A stretch of 27,986 bases of DNA, taken from the NCBI GenBank assembly GCA_016200785.1, contig JACQED010000256.1:1-27986 (forward strand). The letters are read 5' to 3'. Below the pieces are notes generated by a model. That model did no database searches and was not told where the DNA came from. It was given only the letters and a program-made list of their open reading frames with translations. Made by a program: the position numbers and the translations under genes. Positions 6,640-14,744 of the stretch are shown here, piece after piece; position 1 is the stretch's first letter, and every line of letters starts with the position of its first letter. This stretch comes from Chloroflexota bacterium. GTDB taxonomy: Bacteria > Chloroflexota > Anaerolineae > Anaerolineales > JACQED01.

Positions 6640-9183
6640 TCACGCCTTTTCGATCTTGGCCACGAACGCGCCCGCCTTCGCCGTGACGCCGAGACTGCGC
6701 GACATGAGCGCCACCCCTTCCGGCGCGCGACCGTGCGCCGCGACGCGCGCCGTCACCGGCGCGGAATGCCCGTTCAGGCTCACCTTCACCGTGTCGCCGT
6801 CGGCAATGCCCAGGCGCGCCGCGTCAGCCGCGTTGAGTTCGACGCAAGCCTTCGGCACGCGCGGCTGCATCAGCGCCGACGGGACGAACGTCGTTCCCCG
6901 ATCATACAGAGCCGTCGTCGGCACGATCTTGAAGCCATCGCCTATCGGGGGCGCAGGCGGATCGATCCATCTCGGCGCGGGCCTCTCGCCGCGCTCGGCG
7001 CTCGACTTCACCTGCACGCCGAGGCCCTGCGAATTGTCGTAGGCCGTGCCGCCGTAATACAGATCAACACCGCCCACGTCGGGCCACTGCCTTTCAACTT
7101 TCGCCAATGCCTGGTATGTGATGCCCTGGTACGCCGGGACGCTCTTCGCGATGGCGAGCATCACGGCGGCGGCGGACGCGGTCGGCAACACGACGGCAAC
7201 GCGCTTCGCGATCTCGGCGCTGATCTGCCAATCGGCCTTTGCGCCGCCTCGCGCCGGGACAGCTGGATAGAATCTCTGAACGCGTCGTTCGCCGGAAGTA
7301 TACGACCCCTCGCGCTCGACAAACGACTGCGCCGGGAGAACGACATCGGCCAATTGCGCCGTCGGCGTGAGGAAGAGTTCCTGCACGACGACGAAGTCGG
7401 CCTCGTGGATCGCTCTGCCGATCTCGGGCCCAACGGCGTCGCCGGCCGGATCGCAACCGGCGAACAGGAGCACCCTGGCGCTCCACAAGGATTCGACCAT
7501 GGTTACGCCGCTCGACTGAAGGCCCATATCCCGCGCGCCCTGAGTGTTGTTGTGCGGCCAGACGGCCATCAGGCCATTGTTCGGCCTGCCGAAATGGGCG
7601 GTTGCAATGAGCAGATTCGCGCAGGCCTGGGCCAGCGCGGTTGAGCTGGCAAAATCGAGTCCCTCATTCCCAAACATCACCACGACATTCTCAGCCGCTC
7701 CAATGGCAGACGCCGCCGCCGCGATCGCCGGATCGTTGGACGCGTAACGCGCGGCCTTCGACTTCATTTCGCCATCCGGCGCCGCCTTCGCCAAAATTCC
7801 GAGGACAGTCGCCGTTTCCGAACCATAGTCATGGCGAATGCAGTGCGCCGCGTAACGGTCGGTCTTTGTGGCGCGTCCATTGACAGTGATCAGCGTCGCT
7901 CCACGCTCGGCGGCCTGCTTGACGCGAAGCCACCAGATCGGCGCTTCTTCTTCGAGATCGGATGCTGCAACGAGGATGGCCGTGCCTCGCCCCATTGCCG
8001 AGAAGTTCGTCCCGACGCCCACGCCGACCTGCTGGACGAGATCGCCGCCGCCCATCGTGCCGTAGGCTTCAGCGCTTCCGCCTAGTCCCGTTAGGAGAAC
8101 GCGAAAGTTGTAAAGGTCTTCGTTCGACAACCGTTCACCCGCGAGGCCGACGATCGATCCGCTCGCCGCTTTCAGTTTGTCGGCGACAAGGTTCAGAGCT
8201 TCGTCCCATGTCGCAGGCTCGAGTTTGCCGATCTTTCGGACCAGCGGCGCCGTCAATCGATCGGGGCTGGTGGCGAAGTGATGGCCGAAGCGACCTTTGT
8301 CGCAAATCCAGGTTTCGTTCACCGCTTCGTTCTGCCGAGGCATCACACGCTTCACGTCCCAGCCGCCGGTCTGCGTGTTGCGGCGCACGTTCAGCGTCAG
8401 GTTGCAGCCCACCGGGCAGTGCGGGCAGATCGAGGCCGCCGCCTGCATTTCCCACGGGCGAGCGCGGAAGCGGAAATCGGCGGTCGTCAACGCGCCGACC
8501 GGGCAGATGTCGGTCGTGTTGCCGGAAAACTTTGAATCGAAGCCGGGAGCGGAAAAGGTGACGATCTCCAATTTGCGCCCGCGCTCGTAGAAGCCGATGA
8601 CGTGATCGCCGGCGATCTCGTCAGCGAAGCGGGTGCAGCGCGCGCACTGGATGCATCGTTCGCGGTCGAGGAAGATCAACGCGTTCCCCGGATCGCCCAG
8701 CGGGATGTGTTTGTCAAGATGCTGCTTCTCGTCGTAGATGAAGCGGCTCTGCCCGGGCCCGTGCCGCATCGTCAGATTTTGCAGCGGGCACTCGCCGCCC
8801 TTGTCGCAGATCGGGCAATCGAGGGGGTGCGAGGTGAGAAGGAATTCGAGAATCTCATTGCGCGCGGCGGTCACCTGCGGCGTCGCTCCGCGCACGATCA
8901 TGCCTTCGGAGATCGGCGTCGTGCAGGCCGTCTGCAACTTGGGCATCCACGCGATGACCGGCTCGCCTTTGTCGTCGAGGGCGGGTTGTTTCGTGGCCGG
9001 ATCGATCTTGGGCGTGCCGACTTCCACCAGGCACATGCGGCACATGCCGACCGGCGGGAGTTTGGGATGATAGCAGAAAACGGGGATGTCGTTGCCCATG
9101 CGCTTGGCCGCGTCCACGATCAGCGTGCCCTTCGGCATTGAAATCTTGACGCCGTCAATCGTCAACGTGATCGGATCAGCCAT
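6640..9183 (-). CDS. nuoG: NADH-quinone oxidoreductase subunit G
   Basis: This is an 847-residue iron-sulfur subunit. In order: a [2Fe-2S] ferredoxin domain (C37, C48, C51, C87), a His-Cys3 [4Fe-4S] motif (HPLDCPICDKGGEC, about 117-130), a ferredoxin-type [4Fe-4S] site (CIQCARC and later CPVGAL), and the molybdopterin-oxidoreductase-like fold opening with CPHCPVGC, whose four-cysteine pattern suggests the extra N7 cluster. The start ATG at 9183 has a strong GAGGAG five bases upstream, located inside the 3' end of the AbiEii-like gene, which it overlaps by 8 bp. Translation is therefore likely coupled to that toxin-like gene. Confidence 0.97.
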   Translation of the reverse strand: MADPITLTIDGVKISMPKGTLIVDAAKRMGNDIPVFCYHPKLPPVGMCRMCLVEVGTPKIDPATKQPALDDKGEPVIAWMPKLQTACTTPISEGMIVRGATPQVTAARNEILEFLLTSHPLDCPICDKGGECPLQNLTMRHGPGQSRFIYDEKQHLDKHIPLGDPGNALIFLDRERCIQCARCTRFADEIAGDHVIGFYERGRKLEIVTFSAPGFDSKFSGNTTDICPVGALTTADFRFRARPWEMQAAASICPHCPVGCNLTLNVRRNTQTGGWDVKRVMPRQNEAVNETWICDKGRFGHHFATSPDRLTAPLVRKIGKLEPATWDEALNLVADKLKAASGSIVGLAGERLSNEDLYNFRVLLTGLGGSAEAYGTMGGGDLVQQVGVGVGTNFSAMGRGTAILVAASDLEEEAPIWWLRVKQAAERGATLITVNGRATKTDRYAAHCIRHDYGSETATVLGILAKAAPDGEMKSKAARYASNDPAIAAAASAIGAAENVVVMFGNEGLDFASSTALAQACANLLIATAHFGRPNNGLMAVWPHNNTQGARDMGLQSSGVTMVESLWSARVLLFAGCDPAGDAVGPEIGRAIHEADFVVVQELFLTPTAQLADVVLPAQSFVEREGSYTSGERRVQRFYPAVPARGGAKADWQISAEIAKRVAVVLPTASAAAVMLAIAKSVPAYQGITYQALAKVERQWPDVGGVDLYYGGTAYDNSQGLGVQVKSSAERGERPAPRWIDPPAPPIGDGFKIVPTTALYDRGTTFVPSALMQPRVPKACVELNAADAARLGIADGDTVKVSLNGHSAPVTARVAAHGRAPEGVALMSRSLGVTAKAGAFVAKIEKA

Positions 9184-9844
9184 GTGGCTCCTCTGGATTT
9201 TGTTTCGCCATCAGTTCGTTGGCCAGCTGGAGGAAATAGCGTTTCATTTCCTCGAAGTCAACCGCCTTCAGCATCGTCGGCGGGGTGTGCAGTTTGGGTG
9301 TTTGTTGCTTAATCCAGCCAGCGAGATAAAACTCCTGCAAGCCGGTGTCTTTTCGCTTGGCAAGCGCCACCAAGTGTTCGAAAGTCAAACCGCCCTCACG
9401 AAGAATGAAGTAGAGGTCAATGTAGTCGCGAAAGGCCGCCCGGCCCAAGAGCGCCGTGACTTTGTTCGCGCCGATGTTTTCCAGCGAGTCAACCCGAACG
9501 ACGTCGACCTGCCGAGGCTCCCCAAAAGCCGGCCCGCTGTCCCGGACAATATCTACTTTGATCTCTTGGCCCTCACGCGCAAAGATGACTTGATTGAGAG
9601 TTGTGAGAGAGCGAATGGGTCTTTCTTCTGCGCCGATTTTGCTCGCCAACTCTGAAAGCTGATCCCCGATCTCAACGAATACCTGCTCGTCCAGCGTGAA
9701 AAGGTCGAGGTCCTGACTCAAGCGGTGCTGGAGGTAATACTCGGCCAGCGCCGCTCCGCCGGTCAGAACAAATGCCTCGGCGCCGTCCAGCGCAAAGAAC
9801 GCACGCAGGATATCCTGTTCGAGGGGGCTAAGGATACTGGACAT
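9176..9844 (-). CDS. AbiEii/AbiGii-type nucleotidyltransferase (toxin-like)
   Basis: This 222-residue protein shows the nucleotidyltransferase core of the AbiEii/DUF1814 family. FVLTGGAALAEYYL (about 25-38) carries the GG motif, RLSQDLDLF follows with D45 and D47 as the paired metal-binding acids, and EIKVDIVRD near 97 gives the third. The later helix GANKVTALLGRAAFRDYIDLYFI carries the K, R, D, D residues conserved in this family. AbiEii members are toxins of AbiE-type systems; related MenT toxins modify tRNA. The gene overlaps its small upstream partner by 17 bp and nuoG by 8 bp, so it is embedded in the nuo message between nuoF and nuoG. Confidence 0.9.
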   Translation of the reverse strand: MSSILSPLEQDILRAFFALDGAEAFVLTGGAALAEYYLQHRLSQDLDLFTLDEQVFVEIGDQLSELASKIGAEERPIRSLTTLNQVIFAREGQEIKVDIVRDSGPAFGEPRQVDVVRVDSLENIGANKVTALLGRAAFRDYIDLYFILREGGLTFEHLVALAKRKDTGLQEFYLAGWIKQQTPKLHTPPTMLKAVDFEEMKRYFLQLANELMAKQNPEEPHG

Positions 9845-10142
9845 TGTGGCCCCATACTTGGAGGGCCCACGCCCACAACTCTCCGGACTCTTTCGGCCAG
9901 AGCATTCGTTTGATCAGGTCCCAGTTGCCCACAATGTCGGCGGGTTTGAGATACTTCCAGATGTCCTCGAACCGCGCGCTCTGCATAATGTGAGCGATCA
10001 TCTGGACGCGTTCTAATTCCCCACGCTTTCCCGACAGAACGGCGCGAACGTCCTCCTCGGTGAGGTCTGCATTCCAGATGAAATATGGCCGCTTACGCAC
10101 AGCCTGGGCGGAGACAGGGGTCTGCAACGCCTGATCAGCCAA
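9828..10142 (-). CDS. Small partner of the AbiEii-like gene (DUF6922-like, putative antitoxin)
   Basis: This is a 104-residue soluble protein. It starts at TTG 10142, with GAGAGGG seven bases upstream overlapping the end of nuoF; this start gives a 4-bp gap to nuoF. The core reads RPYFIWNADLTEEDVRAVL, then ERVQMIAHIMQSARFEDIWKYL, in which a W-rich 'FxWN' strand is followed by two helices. That is the pattern of small proteins often found just upstream of AbiEii-type nucleotidyltransferases (DUF6922-like, from memory). No wing-helix AbiEi antitoxin is visible. The antitoxin role is inferred from the 17-bp overlap and pairing. Confidence 0.6.
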   Translation of the reverse strand: MADQALQTPVSAQAVRKRPYFIWNADLTEEDVRAVLSGKRGELERVQMIAHIMQSARFEDIWKYLKPADIVGNWDLIKRMLWPKESGELWAWALQVWGHNVQYP

Positions 10143-10146
10143 CCTG

Positions 10147-11463
10147 CTACCCTCTCTCTGCCACTGCTTCTTTCGCTTTCGGCGCGGGCTTAGCCGCCGC
10201 TGATTTGGCGGCAGGCGCGGCCTTCTTCGCGTCCTTCGATTTGGCTTCGTAATCCGCGCGCCAAAACTTGATGCTGGAAGTCACGGCCATCGTGGCGAAG
10301 TCGCCCAGCGGGCAGAGGCATTTGCCGTTGATGTTGTTGGCGACGTTGTCGAGCAGGCCAATATCGGCTTTGACTGCTTCGCCCTTGTTCACGCGCTCGA
10401 GGACGTTAAGCATCCAGTAGGTGCCTTCACGGCATGGCGTGCACTTGCCGCACGACTCGTGCTTGAAGAAGCGAGCGGTCTTGAGCGCGACCCACGACAT
10501 ATCGTGATCTTCGTCAACGACGATGATCGAGGCCGAGCCGAGCATCGAGCCTGCCGCCGCCACCGACTCGATGTCCATCTTCGTGTCGAGGATGGCGTCA
10601 GTGCCGGGCATGATCGGCGCAGACGCGCCGGCGGGCAGGATGCCTTTGATTTTCTTATCGCCGGGCACGCCGCCGCCATGGGTGTAGATGAGTTCGCGGA
10701 AGGTCGTGCCCAGCGGCAGTTCGTAGTTGCCAGGCTTGTTCACGTTACCGGAGAGACAGTAAACCTTGGGCCCCGGCGATTTTTCGGTGCCGATGGAGCG
10801 GAACCACTCGACGCCCCTCGTGACAATCGGCGGGACGTTGGTCAGCGTCTCGACGTTGTTGATTACCGTCGGCTTGCCATAGAGGCCGTAGACTGCCGGG
10901 AAAGGCGGGCGCAGGCGCGGCTGGCCGAGTTTGCCCTCCATGGATTCGAGCAGGGCCGTCTCTTCGCCGCAGATGTACGCCCCCGCGCCGAGATGGGTGT
11001 GAATCTCCACCGACCAGTCCGAACCGAAGACTTTGTCGCCGAGATAGCCGGCCGCTTTTGCTTCGGCGATGCGCTTGTCCAGTTCGGCAGTCAAATCCCA
11101 GAACTCGCCCCGGCAATAAATGTATGCGACACGGGCCTGCACCGCGTAGGCGCATAGGGCGATGCCCTCGATGAATTGATACGGGTTCTCCTCCATGATC
11201 TGCCGATCTTTGAACGTGCCCGGCTCGGACTCGTCGGCGTTGACGACGACGTAGTGCGGCCAGATGTCCGTCGGCAAAAAACTCCACTTGACGCCGGTGG
11301 GAAAGCCCGCGCCGCCGCGCCCGCGCAGGCCCGAGTCTTTGGCAAGTTGAATCACCTCTGCCGGCTTCATCGAGGTGACAACTTTCTTGAGTCCCTCGAA
11401 TCCGCCGGCGGCGAGGTAGTCTTTCAGGGTGGGAAGTTTACGGAGAAGAATCGGTTCGGCCAT
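10147..11463 (-). CDS. nuoF: NADH-quinone oxidoreductase subunit F (FMN and NADH binding)
   Basis: This 438-residue subunit accepts electrons from NADH. The FMN/NADH region is seen in GLRGRGGAGFPTGVKW (about 46-60), NADESEPGTFKDRQIM (75-90) and the GAYICGEETALLESMEG loop. The N3 [4Fe-4S] ligands appear as SCGKCTPCREGTYWM with a fourth cysteine in NGKCLCPLGD. The last ~35 residues are a Lys/Ala/Pro-rich tail that is not part of the conserved fold. It is preceded by the PIN-domain toxin (4-bp gap) and followed by the AbiEii partner (4-bp gap). It has no strong ribosome site of its own, so coupling to the toxin gene is plausible. Confidence 0.97.
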   Translation of the reverse strand: MAEPILLRKLPTLKDYLAAGGFEGLKKVVTSMKPAEVIQLAKDSGLRGRGGAGFPTGVKWSFLPTDIWPHYVVVNADESEPGTFKDRQIMEENPYQFIEGIALCAYAVQARVAYIYCRGEFWDLTAELDKRIAEAKAAGYLGDKVFGSDWSVEIHTHLGAGAYICGEETALLESMEGKLGQPRLRPPFPAVYGLYGKPTVINNVETLTNVPPIVTRGVEWFRSIGTEKSPGPKVYCLSGNVNKPGNYELPLGTTFRELIYTHGGGVPGDKKIKGILPAGASAPIMPGTDAILDTKMDIESVAAAGSMLGSASIIVVDEDHDMSWVALKTARFFKHESCGKCTPCREGTYWMLNVLERVNKGEAVKADIGLLDNVANNINGKCLCPLGDFATMAVTSSIKFWRADYEAKSKDAKKAAPAAKSAAAKPAPKAKEAVAERG

Positions 11464-11467
11464 AAGG

Positions 11468-11911
11468 CTATGGCTGTCCTCGTTGTCGTGCTGCCCATTG
11501 CCGGAGGAAATCTTCCGGCGTCATCACGGGAATTTCGAACTGCACTAGGGCAAAGTCTTTCAGGTTTCGAGTGATGATCGCTTCGGCATTGTTGGCTTTG
11601 GCCGTGTGAAACTGAAGCGCATCTTCAAAATCGGGAATACGTGTATCTGCAAATGCTGCCCGAATGATGTCCGGCGTTAAGGGCAGGATTTGAATCTTTC
11701 CATCCTGAATGAGTAGCTTGGTGCGCTGCCGTGCCTGCGAGTCGTTCAATCCGCGCTTGACGAAAAAGTAGTACACTACAGCGACTGTCCACGCCGACAC
11801 CCCGCCGTCGATCCGCCCGGCCTCGATTTCCTGCAATAGTATCTCACTGCCCTTGCCACCGCGCCGTTTGCGGGTGGAATCTTCCAACACGTTGATGTCA
11901 ACGTGGATCAT
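11468..11911 (-). CDS. PIN-domain toxin (VapC-like)
   Basis: This 147-residue PIN-domain protein resembles ribonuclease toxins. MIHVDINVLED gives the first acidic residue (D5), IPDFEDALQFHTAKANNA gives D94, E96 and D97, and IITRNLKDF gives the last conserved stretch (N116, D119). The second acidic residue seen in classical VapC (Glu in the helix after 'S-x-x-T') is V here (SAWTVAVVYYFF), as I recall also for the subgroup with the 'DFEDAxQ...ITRNxKDF' signature. The gene overlaps the antitoxin by 4 bp and ends 4 bp before nuoF. Target RNA is unknown. Confidence 0.9.
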   Translation of the reverse strand: MIHVDINVLEDSTRKRRGGKGSEILLQEIEAGRIDGGVSAWTVAVVYYFFVKRGLNDSQARQRTKLLIQDGKIQILPLTPDIIRAAFADTRIPDFEDALQFHTAKANNAEAIITRNLKDFALVQFEIPVMTPEDFLRQWAARQRGQP

Positions 11912-12324
11912 CGTTTGCGCCGGGTCACGGCTTCCACGATCTCCCGCTTCTCGTCCTCCAAAGCCAACGGAGGTAGCGAGCCCCTTAGAGACATTAGCCG
12001 TGGACTGATTATTACATCACCGTACAGCGCTTCTAATTCCTCATCCCACAAATCATCCTCTTCGCCCTCGGCCTCGCCCAGCATTTCTTCGAGCGGCTGG
12101 GGTTGGAGCACCGTCAAATACCTGCCCCGCGCCTCCCGGATCATATTGACCACGCCCGACTCTTCCGGCAACTTCAGGGTGATTAAGTCTTCCAGCGCGT
12201 CCAACAGTCGCAGGAACAGCGAAATTTCCAGCTGCACCGCCACCGGCTCGCCGTCTTTGTAGACGACCGTGTAAGTCTTGAGCGCCTGCGCCACTTCGGG
12301 CGATTGTAAGTCCCGCACTGCCAT
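11908..12324 (-). CDS. Putative antitoxin of the PIN-domain toxin
   Basis: This 138-residue protein overlaps the PIN gene by 4 bp. Residues about 17-50 (TYTVVYKDGEPVAVQLEISL and the following leucine-rich helix) resemble a Phd/YefM-like N-terminal fold, and the middle is strongly acidic (EAEGEEDDLWDEELEAL), as expected for a toxin-neutralising region. The C-terminus is basic. It starts 22 bp after nuoE on the same strand. The antitoxin role is inferred from gene order and overlap; the family is not certain. Confidence 0.7.
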   Translation of the reverse strand: MAVRDLQSPEVAQALKTYTVVYKDGEPVAVQLEISLFLRLLDALEDLITLKLPEESGVVNMIREARGRYLTVLQPQPLEEMLGEAEGEEDDLWDEELEALYGDVIISPRLMSLRGSLPPLALEDEKREIVEAVTRRKR

Positions 12325-12346
12325 CGTAGGCTACCCTAACTCTCGA

Positions 12347-12841
12347 CTATCGCATCCCGTCTTTCAAGTCGTTCAACAGTCTCTCAGCCCGATCCACCGT
12401 CATGTTCTCGTGATAGTGAATGCCGGTCGCGTCCTGAATCTGGAACATAGGGGCTTTGTCGCACGCGGCCAGGCACATGACGGCCTCGATGGTGAATTCG
12501 CCGCCCTTCGTCGTGCCGCCGAGTTTGACGCCGAATCTGGCGCACAGGTCTTCGGCGAACTTGTCCGCACCGTGCAGGGCGCACGGCAGGTCGGCGCAAA
12601 TCTGCACGCGCCGCACGCCGCCTTTGTGATCATAGTACAGCGAGTAGAAGCCGACGATGGAGGCGACTTGCGTCGGCTCCAGTCCCAAAATCCCTGCCAC
12701 TTCTGCCATCACCGCCTGGCTGATATACCCGTACTCGCTCTGGGCAAGGTACAACATCGGCATCACGGCCGAGCGCTTTTGGTCGGGCGGATATTTGGTC
12801 AAGATCGCGTTGATCTCGCTGTGATATTTCTCTGATAACAC
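12347..12841 (-). CDS. nuoE: NADH-quinone oxidoreductase subunit E ([2Fe-2S])
   Basis: This 164-residue thioredoxin-fold subunit carries cluster N1a. Ligands are C82 and C87 (ICADLPCALHGA, C-x4-C) and C123 and C127 (VMCLAACDKAP, C-x3-C). The N-terminal helices (RSAVMPMLYLAQSEYGYIS) and the VASIVGFYSLY stretch are typical. The start is GTG at 12841 with GAGG six bases before it. It follows nuoD after 56 bp filled largely by heptamer repeats and is followed after 22 bp by the antitoxin gene. Confidence 0.96.
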   Translation of the reverse strand: MLSEKYHSEINAILTKYPPDQKRSAVMPMLYLAQSEYGYISQAVMAEVAGILGLEPTQVASIVGFYSLYYDHKGGVRRVQICADLPCALHGADKFAEDLCARFGVKLGGTTKGGEFTIEAVMCLAACDKAPMFQIQDATGIHYHENMTVDRAERLLNDLKDGMR

Positions 12842-12859
12842 GCTGCGCCTCGCAACCGA

Positions 12860-12894
12860 ATTGGGATTTGGGGCTTGGGATTTGGGATTTTCCT
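12860..12894. repeat. Heptamer tract at the nuoD/nuoE junction
   Basis: Five 7-bp units in register on the plus strand: ATTGGGA, TTTGGGG, CTTGGGA, TTTGGGA and TTTTCCT. They fill 35 of the 56 bp between nuoD and nuoE. The final unit TTTTCCT also ends the tract at nuoJ/K. Confidence 0.85.
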
Positions 12895-12897
12895 GTC

Positions 12898-14145
12898 CTA
12901 CCGATCCACGTCCCCCAACACAATATCAATGCTCCCGATGACCGCCACCAGATCGGCGACGAAGTGATCTTTGGACAAGATCGGAAGGGCGGAAAGGTTC
13001 ACGAAGGACGGCGTGCGGAAGTGAACGCGGTGGGGCTTCGGCCCGCCGTTCCCGGCAAGAAGGACACCCAACTCGCCTCGCGGCGACTCGGTGGCGACGT
13101 AGACCTCGCCCGGCGGGGCCGAGAAACCTTCCGTCCAGAGCTTGAAGTGGTGGATGACCGCCTCCATACTCGTCCCAAGTTCGGATCGCGGCGGCGGGGC
13201 GACTTTGCGGTCGTCGGTGATCACGGGGCCTTTCGGGAGTTTGCTCAAGGCCTGTTCAACGATTCGAACGGACTGGCGGAACTCCATCATCCGGCACAGG
13301 TAGCGATCGTAAATATCGCCGTGCGTGCCGAGGGGAACTTCAAACTCGTACTGCTCGTATCCGGAGTACGGCATGGCCTTGCGCACGTCGTAGTTCACAC
13401 CGGAGCCGCGCAGTGAAGGGCCGGTCAGACCCCACGCCAGCGCCGTCTGGGCATCAATCTTGCCGATGCCCACCGTTCGGTCGAGCCAGATCGGGTTTTT
13501 AGTGAGCAGAGCTTCGTAATCAGGCACCTTGGCCGGGAGGAGATTGACGAACTCTCGAACCGCATCCTCGAAACCGGCCGGCACATCGCGCCAGACACCT
13601 CCGGGCCGGATGTACGAGGTCATCATACGCTGGCCGGACACCATTTCAAAGATGTCCATGATGCGCTCGCGCTCACGGAAGCAGTAGAACAGCATTGACT
13701 GCGAGGCAATGTCGGCGGCGTGTGTGCCAAGCCAGACGAGGTGCGAGGCGATGCGTTGAAGTTCGGCGAGGATGACGCGGAGGGCCTGCGCGCGCGGCGG
13801 GACCTTCACGTCCATCAATTTCTCGATGGCGAGGCAGTAGACGAAGTTGTTGCCCACTGTGTTGAGGTAGTCGAGACGATCGGTCATCACCAGCGCCTTG
13901 GTGAAGGTCTTGGCCTCCATGTTCTTTTCGATACCGGTGTGGAGGTAGCCCACGTCGGGGATTGCGTTGACGACGATCTCGCCGTCGAGTTCGAGGATCA
14001 GCCGCAGAACGCCGTGTGTGCTGGGATGTTGCGGCCCCATATTCAGCACCATCGTCTCGCCCGTCTCGGCGCGTGGTGAAAAGAGGTGCTTGAGTTCGTC
14101 GACGGTGAGTTCGAGGTGTCGGTCTTGTTCGAGGACTGCGGCCAT
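12898..14145 (-). CDS. nuoD: NADH-quinone oxidoreductase subunit D
   Basis: This 415-residue 49-kDa-type subunit, related to NiFe-hydrogenase large subunits, forms the quinone site with NuoB. Recognised stretches are MVLNMGPQHPSTHGVLRLIL (the quinone-loop histidines), the GYLHTGIEKNME motif, and the closing IGSIDIVLGDVDR. The full family length is present and the start at ATG 14145 is normal. It is separate from nuoC, not fused as in some bacteria; the gap to nuoC is 18 bp. Confidence 0.97.
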   Translation of the reverse strand: MAAVLEQDRHLELTVDELKHLFSPRAETGETMVLNMGPQHPSTHGVLRLILELDGEIVVNAIPDVGYLHTGIEKNMEAKTFTKALVMTDRLDYLNTVGNNFVYCLAIEKLMDVKVPPRAQALRVILAELQRIASHLVWLGTHAADIASQSMLFYCFRERERIMDIFEMVSGQRMMTSYIRPGGVWRDVPAGFEDAVREFVNLLPAKVPDYEALLTKNPIWLDRTVGIGKIDAQTALAWGLTGPSLRGSGVNYDVRKAMPYSGYEQYEFEVPLGTHGDIYDRYLCRMMEFRQSVRIVEQALSKLPKGPVITDDRKVAPPPRSELGTSMEAVIHHFKLWTEGFSAPPGEVYVATESPRGELGVLLAGNGGPKPHRVHFRTPSFVNLSALPILSKDHFVADLVAVIGSIDIVLGDVDR

Positions 14146-14163
14146 AATTCCTGACCCTAACCC

Positions 14164-14685
14164 CTATGCCTTCGCGTACGGCTTCTTGTTGTCAATCTCA
14201 TGCCAGTTGAAAGAGAACTGCACTTCCTCGTAGCCGAGCGGGTAGTCTTTGCGAAGCGGGTGGCCGCCCCAGTCGGCCGGCATGAGAATGCGCCGCAGGT
14301 CGGGGTGGCCGGTGAAGGTGATGCCGAACATGTCGTAGACTTCGCGCTCGTGCCAGTTGGCGTTGGGATACACGCCGGTCGCCGTGGGCATCACCGGATC
14401 GTCGCCGGGGGTGAGGGCTTTCAGCCGCAGGCGGACGTTGTGCTTCATCGAATACAATTGGTAAATCACCGAGAAGCGCGGCTCGGCCGGCCAGTCGTCG
14501 ATCGCCGTCAGCGTCGTCAGAAAGTTGTATTCCAGTCCGGGAGCATCTTTGAGCAACCGGAGCGCCTCGAGGAGTCGTTCTTTGGCGATGACGACAGTGG
14601 TATCGCCCCGGAACTCTTTCACCTCTGACACAGCTTCGCGCAACGCGTCGCGCAGAGCCGCGACGGTTTTCTCAATTTGAGACAT
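14164..14685 (-). CDS. nuoC: NADH-quinone oxidoreductase subunit C
   Basis: This 173-residue 30-kDa-type subunit has the signature WHEREVYDMFGITFTGHPDL at about residues 111-130, followed by RRILMPADWGGHPLRKDYPL, which is diagnostic of the family. It contacts NuoD and NuoI in the peripheral arm. Its ATG (14685) shares bases with the stop of a 19-codon frame in the nuoB-nuoC gap (TGATG), so reinitiation from that frame is possible. Confidence 0.96.
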   Translation of the reverse strand: MSQIEKTVAALRDALREAVSEVKEFRGDTTVVIAKERLLEALRLLKDAPGLEYNFLTTLTAIDDWPAEPRFSVIYQLYSMKHNVRLRLKALTPGDDPVMPTATGVYPNANWHEREVYDMFGITFTGHPDLRRILMPADWGGHPLRKDYPLGYEEVQFSFNWHEIDNKKPYAKA

Positions 14686-14744
14686 CAGTCGCTGCCCGGC
14701 TGCGCTTTGGGGTTTGGATTTTGGAATTTGGGATTTTCACTCAT
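14685..14744 (-). CDS. Possible 19-codon bridging ORF between nuoB and nuoC
   Basis: An ATG at 14744 overlaps the nuoB stop as ATGA. The frame runs 19 codons (MSENPKFQNPNPKAQPGSD) and ends in a TGA that overlaps the nuoC ATG as TGATG. Most of the peptide is encoded by the heptamer tract. It may be a translational bridge rather than a functional peptide; this is inference from the two exact overlaps. Confidence 0.4.
   Translation of the reverse strand: MSENPKFQNPNPKAQPGSD
14706..14740. repeat. Heptamer tract at the nuoB/nuoC junction
   Basis: Five perfect-register 7-bp units: TTTGGGG, TTTGGAT, TTTGGAA, TTTGGGA and TTTTCAC. It ends exactly at the base before the nuoB stop codon and makes up most of the 55-bp gap. 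Confidence 0.87.
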
